DNA from: Chloroflexota bacterium
Lineage (GTDB): Bacteria; Chloroflexota; Dehalococcoidia; DSGV01
Assembly: GCA_021787985.1 (NCBI GenBank)
Contig: JAJYLG010000022.1
Span: 1-42,773 of the forward strand
Direction: 5' to 3'
Length of the DNA: 42,773 bases
The notes beneath the pieces were generated by a model. The model was not told the origin of the DNA and did no database searches. It saw only the letters and a list, made by a program, of their open reading frames with translations. The translations under genes and the position numbers were made by a program. Shown piece by piece: positions 34,652-42,720 of this stretch (the first letter of the stretch is position 1; every line of letters starts with the position of its first letter).

Positions 34652-35867
34652 TGATGTGCACGTACTCAGGAGTGAGGTCGCAGCCCCAGGCCGTCGCGGC
34701 CGCCTCGCCCAGCCCGAGATCGACGCTGATGCTGACCTCCGGCGCGGCCAGCGCCTGGCGCAGGGCGGGCTCGTCGATCGGTAGCGGGCGGCCGCAGTCG
34801 AACACGCGGACGCCGGCGAAGTCGACCGACATTCGCTCCTCGACCAGCGGCACGCCGGCACGACCCGCCGCCGCCACGACGCGGCCCCAGTTCGGGTCGC
34901 GCCCGTGGATGGCCGACTTGACCAGCATCGAGCCGGCGATCGTCCGGGCGACGCGGCGTGCGGCCTCGCGGTCGGGAGCGCGGACGGTGCGGACCTCGAT
35001 CAGGTGGCCCGCGCCCTCGCCGTCGGCCGCGATCGAGCGGGCCAGGTGGCGGCAGACCGCCTCCAGCGCGTCGCGGAAGGCTGCGGCCACGTCCGGCTCG
35101 GAGCTGCTCAGCCCGCTGGCCCCGTTCGCGAAGCACAGCAGCGTGTCGCTCGGGCTGGTATCGCCGTCGACCGTGACCATGTTGAAGGTGTCGTCCGCCG
35201 TCTCGGTGAGCCAGCGTCGCAGGTCGTTCGCGGGCACGGCCACATCCGTCGTGATGAACGCGAGCGTCGTGCCGAGGTCGGGGTGGATCATGCCGCTCCC
35301 CTTGGCGCAGCCGGCCACGCGGGCGGAGGCGTCGCCCAGGCTGAACTCGACGGCCACCTGCTTCGGCCGCGTGTCGGTGGTCATGATTGCCTGGGCGAAA
35401 CGGGCACCGCCGACGCGCGAGAGCTTCATGCCGGGCACCACGGTGGCGATCCGCTCGATCGGCAGCGGACGGCCGATCACGCCCGTGGAGGCCACGCCCA
35501 CCTCGCGGGGGTCGAGCCCGAGGGTGGCTGCCACGACCTCGGTCATGCGGCGGGCATCGGCCAGCCCCTGCGGTCCGGTGGAGGCGTTGGCGTTGCCGCT
35601 GTTGACGATTACCGCGCGCAGGCCGCTCGGGGCGGGCCGCTGCGCATGCTCGACACAGACCTGGACCGTGGCGCTGCGCACCGCACTGCGCGTGAAGAGT
35701 GCGGCCGAGGCGCACGGCTCCCGGGAGTAGAGAATGGCGACGTCGAGGCGCGCGTCGCCGTGCCCGCGTACGTCGGCGCTGCCCGCGCCCGCGACGAACC
35801 CGAGCGGCACGGTGACATGGCCGGCCGGGTCCACGACCAGCGGCGCCGCCGGACGCGCGGCGGTCAT
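34632..35867 (-). CDS. argJ: Bifunctional ornithine acetyltransferase/N-acetylglutamate synthase
   Basis: ArgJ recycles the acetyl group from N-acetylornithine to glutamate, the cyclic route of arginine synthesis, and may also make N-acetylglutamate from acetyl-CoA. The 411-residue precursor self-cleaves at a conserved Thr. The region KGSGMIHPDLGTTLAFI corresponds to the usual MATML site, with Thr kept but Gly replacing the preceding Ala. Other signatures are VNSGNANASTG, IGRPLPIERI, VTVDGDTSPSDTLL, HGRDPNWGRVVAAAGRAGV and EYVHINADYT at the end. The ATG at 35867 overlaps the argC stop (ATGA). Confidence 0.95.
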   Translation of the reverse strand: MTAARPAAPLVVDPAGHVTVPLGFVAGAGSADVRGHGDARLDVAILYSREPCASAALFTRSAVRSATVQVCVEHAQRPAPSGLRAVIVNSGNANASTGPQGLADARRMTEVVAATLGLDPREVGVASTGVIGRPLPIERIATVVPGMKLSRVGGARFAQAIMTTDTRPKQVAVEFSLGDASARVAGCAKGSGMIHPDLGTTLAFITTDVAVPANDLRRWLTETADDTFNMVTVDGDTSPSDTLLCFANGASGLSSSEPDVAAAFRDALEAVCRHLARSIAADGEGAGHLIEVRTVRAPDREAARRVARTIAGSMLVKSAIHGRDPNWGRVVAAAGRAGVPLVEERMSVDFAGVRVFDCGRPLPIDEPALRQALAAPEVSISVDLGLGEAAATAWGCDLTPEYVHINADYTT

Positions 35868-36895
35868 GGGTAGAGGGCCGCTGCCTCGAGCCCGCGCGTC
35901 TCCGGTAGGCCGAGGCGGATGTTCATGCACTGCACGCCCTGGCCGGCGGCTCCCTTGACCAGGTTATCGACGGCAGCCACGGCCACCATGCGGCGGCGCT
36001 CCGGGTCGACGGTGACGTGGACCAGGCAATCGTTGGTGCCGAGGGTGTGCTTGGTGGCGGGCGGCGTCTCCACGAGGTGGGTGAAGGGCTCGGCGGTGTA
36101 CGCACGCTCATAGGCGGCCCGCAGCACAGAGGCGGCGTCGTCGCGGCCGCGCAGGCCGTCCGCCAAGGGGGCGTAGCAGGTGGCGAGGATGCCGCGCGTC
36201 ATGGGCACGAGGTGCGGCACGAACGTCACCGCGGGCGCGACGCCCTCGCGCAGGGCGGCCAGCTCCTGGCTGATCTCGGGCAGGTGGCGATGACCGTCAA
36301 GGGCGTAGGCGGAGACGCTCTCGTTCGCCTCGGCGAAGTGATAGGTGAGGCCGAGGCCGCGCCCGGCGCCGCTGATGCCGCTCTTCGCGTCCACGATCAC
36401 GTCGCCATTCACGAGGCCGGCGCGCACGGCCGGCGCCACCGCCAGGATGGCCGCCGTTGGGTAGCAGCCGGGACACGCGATGATCCCCGCGGTGCGGATG
36501 GCGTCGCGGTGCAGCTCCGGCATGCCGTAGACGGCGCGGTCGAGCAGCTCAGGTGCGACATGGGCATGGCGGTACCAGCGCTCGTAAACGGCGGCATCGC
36601 GCAGACGGAAGTCGGCCGAGAGGTCGATGACCGGCACGCCGCGACGGACGAACGGGAGCAGCGTCTCGGCCGCGGCGGCATGCGGCAGAGCCGAGAAGGC
36701 CAGGTCGCCGCGCTCCGTCTCCGTCTCAATCGCCAGGTCGAGGCGCGCGAGGTGTGGGAAGACCTCGCCCAGCCGCTTGCCGGCCGCGCTGCGGCCCGTC
36801 ACCGCGACGATGCGCACGTCGGGATGGTGGGACAGCAGCCGCGCCAGCTCCGCTCCGGCGTACCCGGTCACGTTCAGGATCGCGACGTCTATCAT
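35864..36895 (-). CDS. argC: N-acetyl-gamma-glutamyl-phosphate reductase
   Basis: ArgC reduces N-acetylglutamyl phosphate to the semialdehyde with NADPH. The 343-residue protein has MIDVAILNVTGYAGAELARLL (here TGYAGAEL rather than GASGY), the catalytic Cys in IACPGCYPTAAIL, AKSGISGAG, and EISQELAAL with FVPHLVPMTRGIL. The ATG at 36895 is 37 bases below nth; the short gap contains no strong promoter, so argC may be co-transcribed with nth. It heads the argC-argJ-argB group. Confidence 0.95.
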   Translation of the reverse strand: MIDVAILNVTGYAGAELARLLSHHPDVRIVAVTGRSAAGKRLGEVFPHLARLDLAIETETERGDLAFSALPHAAAAETLLPFVRRGVPVIDLSADFRLRDAAVYERWYRHAHVAPELLDRAVYGMPELHRDAIRTAGIIACPGCYPTAAILAVAPAVRAGLVNGDVIVDAKSGISGAGRGLGLTYHFAEANESVSAYALDGHRHLPEISQELAALREGVAPAVTFVPHLVPMTRGILATCYAPLADGLRGRDDAASVLRAAYERAYTAEPFTHLVETPPATKHTLGTNDCLVHVTVDPERRRMVAVAAVDNLVKGAAGQGVQCMNIRLGLPETRGLEAAALYP

Positions 36896-36932
36896 CTTGC
36901 GCGTTCACGATACGCGCGCCGAGCGGCACGGC

Positions 36933-37607
36933 TCAAGCGGGGAGCTCGCTGGGCTCCCGCGGCGGCAGGCCGACGCGCGGACAGCCCTCCAGCAGCGGGC
37001 AGTGGTCGCAGCGCGGGCCGCGGGCCGTGCACGTGCGGCGGCCGTGCTTGATGAGCAGCACGTGGAAGTCGTACACGCGCTCCGGCGGGACGAGCGCCTC
37101 CAGCAGCACGTGAGCCTTCACCTCGCTCGTCTTCGGTTCGATGATGCCCAGGCGCCGTGCCACCCGGTGGACGTGCGTGTCCACCGGCAGGGCGGGCCGG
37201 CCGCAGGCGAACAGCAGCACGCAGGCCGCCGTCTTCGGACCGACGCCCGGAAGCCCGGTCAGCCAGGCCCGCGCTTCGTCCAATGGCAGCGGGTCCAGCC
37301 AGCCGAGATCCCAGCCGGCCGCGGCCTCGCGCACGCGGTGCAAGACCGCCTGGATGCGTGGCGCCTTCTGCAGCGCCAGGCCGCCGACGCGGATCGTGTC
37401 GACCAGCTCGTTGGTGGGGGCGTCGACGACCGCGTCCCACGAGCCGTAGCGGTCCATCAGGGTGGCGAAGGCACGGCCGGAGTTTCGGTCGCTGGTGTTC
37501 TGGCTGAGAATGGTGAGCACGAGCTCGGCGACGGCGTCGCCGTGGGGTCGCCACTGTCGCTGGCCGTAGAGCGGCCGCAGGCGCTCCACGATCTCGGCCG
37601 GGGTCAC
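36933..37607 (-). CDS. nth: Endonuclease III-type DNA glycosylase
   Basis: A 224-residue HhH-GPD glycosylase. It has LVLTILSQNTSDRNSGRAF, the helix-hairpin-helix LPGVGPKTAACVLLF with the catalytic Lys, PVDTHVHRVARRLG with the catalytic Asp, and a C-terminal [4Fe-4S] loop CTARGPRCDHCPLLEGC (Cys spacing 6-2-5). It excises oxidised pyrimidines in base excision repair. The GTG at 37607 is the best start; residues before it in the same frame look non-coding. It is divergent from selD with 136 bases between. Being slightly different from canonical Nth (GVGPK for GVGRK), it may be an Nth-like paralogue. Confidence 0.9.
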   Translation of the reverse strand: MTPAEIVERLRPLYGQRQWRPHGDAVAELVLTILSQNTSDRNSGRAFATLMDRYGSWDAVVDAPTNELVDTIRVGGLALQKAPRIQAVLHRVREAAAGWDLGWLDPLPLDEARAWLTGLPGVGPKTAACVLLFACGRPALPVDTHVHRVARRLGIIEPKTSEVKAHVLLEALVPPERVYDFHVLLIKHGRRTCTARGPRCDHCPLLEGCPRVGLPPREPSELPA

Positions 37608-37743
37608 GAGCGGAGAAGGGCCGCGGCGCCGGTTCGCGTGGCGCCGCCCACGGGGGCGTTCCAGGGCCTCATCATCTGGAAGCGTAACGCAGGCCCGGCG
37701 TACGGTAGATGCAAGGCGCGCCAAGGGCGCACGAGGAGGTCGC

Positions 37744-38796
37744 GTGACGCGGGAAGAGGTGCGGATGACCGCCCTGACCGCTTGCGGCGGCTGAGCGTCG
37801 AAGCTGGGCCCTGAGGCCCTGGCGCAGGTACTGCGCCGGATCGCTCCGCTGGTCGCGCAGGCGAATCGTCCCGAGGTCGTCGTTGGGCTGAACGAGCCCG
37901 ACGATGCCGCTATCGTGCGCCTTGCTCCCGACCTGGCGTTGGTCCAGACGGTCGACTTCTTCCCGCCGGTCCACGACGATCCCGTAACGTGGGGCGAGAT
38001 CGGCGCTGCCAACGCCATGAACGACGTGTTCGCCATGGGCGGCGAGGTGCTGGTGGCGCTCAACGTCGGCGCCTTCCCCGATGACCTCGACCCGGAGATC
38101 ATCGCGGACGTCTTCCGCGGCGGCATCATCAAGGTGCATGAGGCGGGGGGCGCGATTGTCGGGGGGCACACGATGACGGACCGTGAGCCGAAGTACGGAC
38201 TGGCGGTCACCGGCTTGGTCCACCCGGACCGGGTGGTGCGCAAACGCGGTGCGCAACCGGGGGATGTGGTGTTCCTGTCGAAGCCGCTCGGCACCGGCGT
38301 GGTCGTGTCGTCAGTGCGCAGCGACGTGGTGAGCGCAGAGACGTACGCCGGCGCGACCGCGTCCATGCGCCGCCTGGGACGTCACGCGATGCACCTGGCG
38401 CTGGCGCACGACGTCCACGCCATGACGGACATCACTGGCTTTGGGCTGGTGGGTCATGCGGCCGAGATGGCGCAGGCGGGCGGCGTACGGCTGGTGATCG
38501 GGGCGGGGAGGGTGCCGCAGCTCCCGGGCGTGCTCGACCTGTACCGGCGCGGGTACGGCACGGCCGGCACGACGCGCAACGAGGAGTACTATCGGCGCTG
38601 GCTGGACCTACGCGGCGACGTGGAGCCTTCGCTGCTGCGGCTGCTCCACGATCCGCAGACCTCGGGCGGCCTGCTGATGGCCGTCCCGGCCGAGCGGGCC
38701 GAGGCGCTCGACCATGCGGCGACGGCCGAGCATGGGCCGCTCTGGCGGATCGGCGTGGTGGAGGCCGGGGAGCCCGCGGTCGAGGTGCGGCCCTAG
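37744..38796 (+). CDS. selD: Selenide, water dikinase, a selenoprotein with in-frame UGA (Sec17)
   Basis: SelD makes selenophosphate from selenide and ATP for selenocysteine and selenouridine synthesis. From the GTG at 37744 (AGGAGG at 37734-37739) the frame reads MTREEVRMTALTACGG, then TGA at 37792-37794, then ASKLGPEALAQVL, and stays open for 350 residues. The CGGxASKLGP context is the SelD active site, where the x is Cys or Sec, and Lys20 is the conserved catalytic Lys. Thus TGA must be read as Sec. Later motifs NDVFAMGG, GGHTMTDREPKYGLAVTG, DITGFGLVGHA and HDPQTSGGLL are typical. A downstream-only call from the ATG at 37915 would lose the active site. selA, selB and tRNA-Sec are not in this window. 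Confidence 0.93.
37795..37825 (+). promoter_or_regulatory. SECIS-like hairpin after the selD UGA codon
   Basis: The stem GGGCC (37806-37810) pairs with GGCCC (37815-37819) across a CTGA loop. The stem begins exactly 11 bases after the UGA, the spacing of the E. coli fdhF SECIS. Outer GCG/CGC (37795-37797 with 37823-37825) lengthen an imperfect stem. Bacterial SECIS elements vary a lot, so the fold is only suggestive. Confidence 0.55.
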
Positions 38797-38814
38797 CTGC
38801 TGGGGGGGTGGTTG

Positions 38815-39519
38815 GTGCGCAAGTTGCTGCTTGCTGGGATGACGCTGGCGCTCGCGGCGGGCCTGCTGGCCTGCGGCAGCAAGGGCGGGAAGACCAGCGT
38901 GAACCCGGCCGCGCTGTTGAGCGAGGCGGCGGACACGATGGACGCGCTGCCGGGCTTTCACTTCCTCCTGACCCACAAGAACGGCGCCAGCGCCATCGCG
39001 CTCGGGCTGGCGATGACCCGCGCCGAGGGCGACTTCGTGCGGCCGGACAAGTTCCGGGCTGACGTTTCGGCGCGCGTCCAGGGCGGCTTCGTGGTCAACG
39101 TGACGGTGGTGAACGTGGGCGACAAGACCTGGATCAGCAACCCGTTCGCCAGCGGCCAGTACCAGCTCCTGCCCGAAGGCACGAAGACGGGCCAGATCTT
39201 CGATCCCCAGAACGGCCTCATCGCGGCGGTACGCAAAGTCGAGGACCCGAAGGTGACGGGGGCGGAGAAGGTGAGCGGCGTCGAGACCGTGGTGATCGGG
39301 GGGAAGGTCGATGCCGCGGCGCTGAGCTCCATCGCCACCGCCGCGGAGCCCGGGCGCAAGGTAGACGCGACGGTGTGGATCGGCAAGCAGGATCACCGCA
39401 TCTACCGGATCCGGCTCGTGGGTCCGCTGACGAAGGACGAGCCGAGCAACATCGAGCGCGACGTGGCGCTGTCGGGCTTCGGCAAGACGGTAGAAGTGAC
39501 GCCGCCGGCGGGTCAGTAG
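38815..39519 (+). CDS. LppX/LprAFG-family lipoprotein (LprG-like)
   Basis: A 234-residue lipoprotein. The signal MRKLLLAGMTLALAAGLLAC has a good lipobox (LLAC, Cys20). The mature part holds LLSEAADTMDALPGFHFLLTH, RPDKFRADVSARV, GGFVVNVTVVNVGDKTWISNPF and VWIGKQDHRIYRIRLVGPL, typical of the LppX_LprAFG fold. In mycobacteria that fold has a lipid-binding cavity and shuttles triacylglycerides and lipoglycans in the envelope. The GTG at 38815 is chosen; TTG 38812 is possible. It is 18 bases after selD and 9 bases before an MFS transporter, the same order as mycobacterial lprG-p55. Confidence 0.9.
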   Translation: MRKLLLAGMTLALAAGLLACGSKGGKTSVNPAALLSEAADTMDALPGFHFLLTHKNGASAIALGLAMTRAEGDFVRPDKFRADVSARVQGGFVVNVTVVNVGDKTWISNPFASGQYQLLPEGTKTGQIFDPQNGLIAAVRKVEDPKVTGAEKVSGVETVVIGGKVDAAALSSIATAAEPGRKVDATVWIGKQDHRIYRIRLVGPLTKDEPSNIERDVALSGFGKTVEVTPPAGQ

Positions 39520-39528
39520 CAGGGCGCG

Positions 39529-41022
39529 ATGCTTGGCACACAGGCGGCGGTTGCCGGGGCACAACCGGTCGAGCTACGCACGGCACGGTCGCCGTGGCTG
39601 CTCGTGCTCGCGCTGGGAGTGGGCATCTTCGTCGGCGGGTTCGACCAGACCTTCGTGGTGACGATCCTGCCGGACATCCTCAAGGACATCCAGCTACCGG
39701 TGTCGCGTTTCGGCGACGCCTCCTGGATCATCAGCGGCTACCTGCTCGGTTACACCGTGGCGATGCCGCTGATGGGCCGGATCGCCGATGTGTTCGGCCA
39801 CGTCCGGCTCTACTGCCTCTCGCTGCTGCTGTTCATGCTCGGCTCGGTGGCGGTCGCGCTTTCGCCAAGCCTGTGGTGGATCGTGGTCTTCCGCGGGATG
39901 CAGGCGATCGGTGGCGGGGCGCTGGTGCCGATCTCGATGGCGATGGCCGTGAGCATCTTGCCGCGCCGGCGGCGGCCGCTGGCCATCGGCAGCATGACGG
40001 CGCTCGACGACGCGTCGAGCCTGCTCGGTCCACTCTGGGGCGCGTGGTGGGCGAGCCACATCGGCTGGCGCGGCCTCTTCTGGCTCAACCTCCCGCTCGC
40101 CATGCCGATCCTCGTGCTGGTGCCGCTGCTGGCGCGCGAGGTGCCGCGGCAGGAGCGTGTGCCGGTGGACTGGACGGGCGGGTTCATGCTGACGCTCGGC
40201 CTGACGCTGGGCACCGTGGCGTTGACGGATAACGGAGCGGCTCCGCGGCCCCTCTGGATGAGCGTCCTCCTGGGCGCGGCCGGCCTGGCGTTGCTGGCGG
40301 CGTTCACCTGGCGCGAGTTGCGCATCCCCGCGCCGATGCTGGACCTGCGCTACTTCCGCCAGGTGCGGTATCTGGCGGCGAACGCGCTGTACTTCGTCGT
40401 CGGCGCCGGCCTCATCACGGCCATGGTCTGCGTGCCGCTGATCAGCGACACGCTGTACGAGGAGTCGGCCCTGACCGGCGGGCTGAACCTGATGCGGATG
40501 ATGCTGTTCATGCCGCTGGGAGGGGTGATCGGCGGGCTGCTCGCCACGCGCCTCGGGTACCGTACGACGGCCGCGTTGGCGATGGCGATGGCGGGCGTCG
40601 GGTTCCTGCTGATGCGCGGTTGGAGCGTCCCGGCGACGTCAACGGAGCTGTGGCTGACGCTCGGGGTCGCCGGATTCGGCTTCACCCTCGCCGATGCGCC
40701 CGCGGTGGCCACGGTGCTCGACATCGTCAAGGAGCACGAGCGAGCGGCGGCCGCCGCGCTCCTCCAGGTACTGCAGACGACGGGCATGATCGTGGGCATG
40801 GCGCTGCTGGCGACACAGGGCCTTGGCCGCTTCACCGAGCGGGCGGCGGACGTGTTCCGCCGCTTCGGTCTGGAGGGGTCGGAGCAGTACCGCGCCGCGA
40901 TGCAGCAGACGTTCAACGATGTGTTCCTGGTCGCGGGCCTGGCGATGATCGGGGGCGTGGCACTGGCCTGGTTGCTCGAGCGCGGCCGTGCGCGCCGCAT
41001 CCTATGGTGGCGGCCGCTGTAG
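39529..41022 (+). CDS. Major facilitator superfamily transporter, EmrB/P55-like
   Basis: A 497-residue DHA2-type MFS protein with about 14 hydrophobic segments. The proton-coupling motif C region (VVFRGMQAIGGGALVPISMAM) and motif A-like loop (GRIADVFGHVRLY) are visible, with GFDQTFVVTILPDI in the first helix. It ends in a short basic tail. Relatives export drugs, and the mycobacterial relative P55 works with LprG in lipid export. The adjacent LprG-like gene, 9 bases upstream, favours that partnership, although the substrate cannot be read from the sequence. Confidence 0.9.
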   Translation: MLGTQAAVAGAQPVELRTARSPWLLVLALGVGIFVGGFDQTFVVTILPDILKDIQLPVSRFGDASWIISGYLLGYTVAMPLMGRIADVFGHVRLYCLSLLLFMLGSVAVALSPSLWWIVVFRGMQAIGGGALVPISMAMAVSILPRRRRPLAIGSMTALDDASSLLGPLWGAWWASHIGWRGLFWLNLPLAMPILVLVPLLAREVPRQERVPVDWTGGFMLTLGLTLGTVALTDNGAAPRPLWMSVLLGAAGLALLAAFTWRELRIPAPMLDLRYFRQVRYLAANALYFVVGAGLITAMVCVPLISDTLYEESALTGGLNLMRMMLFMPLGGVIGGLLATRLGYRTTAALAMAMAGVGFLLMRGWSVPATSTELWLTLGVAGFGFTLADAPAVATVLDIVKEHERAAAAALLQVLQTTGMIVGMALLATQGLGRFTERAADVFRRFGLEGSEQYRAAMQQTFNDVFLVAGLAMIGGVALAWLLERGRARRILWWRPL

Positions 41023-41051
41023 CAGGCCCGTCCTACAGGGCTGCACCCCCG

Positions 41052-41103
41052 CCTGCCCGCTGCAGGCAGGAGCTCGCCGCCGTCCCACGCCAGGTGGGGC
41101 GTG
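41052..41103. terminator. Two hairpins between convergent MFS and gltA genes
   Basis: CCTGCC (41052-41057) pairs with GGCAGG (41065-41070), and CACGCC (41086-41091) pairs with GGCGTG (41098-41103); each stem is 6 bp. They lie in the 111-base gap between two convergent genes, so a bidirectional terminator is plausible, but there are no T-runs. Confidence 0.4.
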
Positions 41104-41133
41104 CCCGCGCTCTCGCCGCGCGGCCTGCCTGCG

Positions 41134-42438
41134 CTACGCCACCGCCACCTTCCCGCGCTCCTCGATCGGCACGAAGTCGCGCCGGCGAAGGCCCGTGTAC
41201 ACCTGCCGCGGCCGCGCGATCTTCTGCTCCGGGTCGGTGATCATCTCGCGCCACTGTGCGAGCCAGCCGGCCGTGCGCGCGATCGCAAACAACACCGGGA
41301 ACATCTCCATGCTGAAGCCCAGCGCCTGGTAGATGATCCCCGAGTAGAAGTCGACGTTCGGATAGAGCTTGCGCTCGATGAAGTACTCGTCCTCGAGCGC
41401 GGCCCGCTCGAGCTCCAGCGCGACATCGATCAGCGGGTTGCGACCGGCGATCTCGAAGACCTCGTAGGCCGTACGCTTGATGATCTTCGCGCGGGGGTCG
41501 TAGCTCTTGTAGATCCGGTGGCCGAAGCCCATCAGCTTCCGTTCGCCGGCCTTCACGTGCCTGATGAACTCGGGCACGTTCTTCTTGTCGCCGATCTGCA
41601 GCAGCATGCGGATGACGGCCTCGTTGGCGCCGCCGTGGAGCGGGCCATACAGCGCGGCCGTGGCGGCGGCGGTGGCCGAGTACGGGTCTGGTCGCGAGCT
41701 ACCCACCGAGCGCATGGCGTTGGCGCTGCAATTCTGCTCGTGGTCCGCATGGAGGATGAAGAGGACGTCGAGCGCGTGCTCGAGGACGGGGTTGGGCTTG
41801 TACTGTGGTTCGGACATCTTCCAGAGCATGGAGAGGAAGTTCCCCGTGTAGCTCAGGTCGTTGTCCGGGTAGACGTACGGCAGACCGTGGCTGTGGCGGA
41901 AGGCGTAGGCGGCGATGGTCGGCATCTTGGCGAGCAGGCGCCAGGTCTGCATCTCACGGGACTGGGGGTCGTCCACGTCTTTCGCGTCGGGGTAGAAGGT
42001 CGACAGGGCCGCGGTGGTGCCGACCAGGATCCCCATCGGGTGGGCGTCGTAGTTGTAGCCTGCCATGAAGCGCTTGATGTTCTCGTGCACGTAGGTGTGG
42101 TAGGTGATGTTGCGCGTCCACTGGTCGAGCTGGGCGCGGGTGGGAAGCTCGCCGTAGATGACCAGGTAGGCCGCCTCGAGGAACGTGCTGTGCTCCGCGA
42201 GCTGGTCGATCGGATAGCCGCGGTACTCGAGGATGCCGCGCTCTCCGTCGATGTACGTAATCGAGCTGCGGCAACTGGCGGTGTTGGTGAATGCCGGGTC
42301 ATAGACCATCAGACCGAAGTCGTCGCTGGAGACCTTGATCTGGCGGAAGTCCATCGCGCGGACTGTGCCATCGACGATCGGGATCTCGTAGGAGCGGCCG
42401 GTGCGGTTGTCGATGACCGTCACGCTGTCCTGGGCCAT
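41134..42438 (-). CDS. gltA: Citrate synthase
   Basis: Citrate synthase condenses acetyl-CoA and oxaloacetate, the entry step of the TCA cycle. The 434-residue protein is the hexameric (type II, Gram-negative-like) form. It has the strand-rich N-terminus MAQDSVTVIDNRTGRSYEIP, then DPAFTNTASCRSSITYIDGERGILEYRGYPIDQLAE, HADHEQNCSANAMR (catalytic His), LYGPLHGGANEAV (His), MGFGHRIYKSYDPRAKI, and DFYSGIIYQALGF (Asp). The ATG at 42438 has an AGGAGAGG site just upstream. Allosteric NADH inhibition is common in this type but not shown here. Confidence 0.97.
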   Translation of the reverse strand: MAQDSVTVIDNRTGRSYEIPIVDGTVRAMDFRQIKVSSDDFGLMVYDPAFTNTASCRSSITYIDGERGILEYRGYPIDQLAEHSTFLEAAYLVIYGELPTRAQLDQWTRNITYHTYVHENIKRFMAGYNYDAHPMGILVGTTAALSTFYPDAKDVDDPQSREMQTWRLLAKMPTIAAYAFRHSHGLPYVYPDNDLSYTGNFLSMLWKMSEPQYKPNPVLEHALDVLFILHADHEQNCSANAMRSVGSSRPDPYSATAAATAALYGPLHGGANEAVIRMLLQIGDKKNVPEFIRHVKAGERKLMGFGHRIYKSYDPRAKIIKRTAYEVFEIAGRNPLIDVALELERAALEDEYFIERKLYPNVDFYSGIIYQALGFSMEMFPVLFAIARTAGWLAQWREMITDPEQKIARPRQVYTGLRRRDFVPIEERGKVAVA

Positions 42439-42506
42439 AACACCTCTCCTTCACGCTGGAGCGTGATCGGCCGTACCGACCGCCCGCGGTCCGGGCAGCG
42501 TCGCAG

Positions 42507-42528
42507 GGCGCGCGCACTGGCGCGCGCC
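42507..42528 (-). repeat. Strong hairpin in the gltA upstream region
   Basis: Perfect 9-bp arms GGCGCGCGC (42507-42515) and GCGCGCGCC (42520-42528) enclose a 4-base loop. It is about 70 bases before the gltA start. It may be a leader structure, or a terminator for a transcript crossing the region. The 335 bases to the window edge otherwise hold an operator-like repeat and a weak partial frame. Confidence 0.5.
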
Positions 42529-42615
42529 TATGGCCGACTGCATCGCGCGGTCGGACGGCGCGGTCATTCACCATCACCCTACGTCGAACCATCACGGAGC
42601 GCGACCGGTGAGTAC

Positions 42616-42645
42616 CTGACTTCGTGTCAGCTTTTGCCTGACACG
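42616..42645. promoter_or_regulatory. Operator-like repeat upstream of gltA
   Basis: The 8-bp arms CGTGTCAG (42623-42630) and CTGACACG (42638-42645) flank a 7-base T-rich centre. A further CTGAC half-site at 42616-42620 makes a second 5-5-5 palindrome with the left arm. The tandem half-sites and the position, between gltA and a possible divergent gene, suggest a repressor site. Confidence 0.5.
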
Positions 42646-42720
42646 CGCGGCGGCCAGGCGTGACCGCGTGTCCACCCGGTACTCTGAATCACGCAGGACC
42701 GCGGTGAGGGGGGCAACACA

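Noticed and set aside
37915-38796. Shorter selD start at the ATG at 37915
   Set aside because: It would drop the catalytic CGG-U-ASK segment. The upstream GTG with an AGGAGG site and the SelD-specific sequence on both sides of the TGA support the longer reading.
41101-42663. Long plus-strand open frame across citrate synthase
   Set aside because: Antisense shadow of gltA, which has all catalytic motifs.
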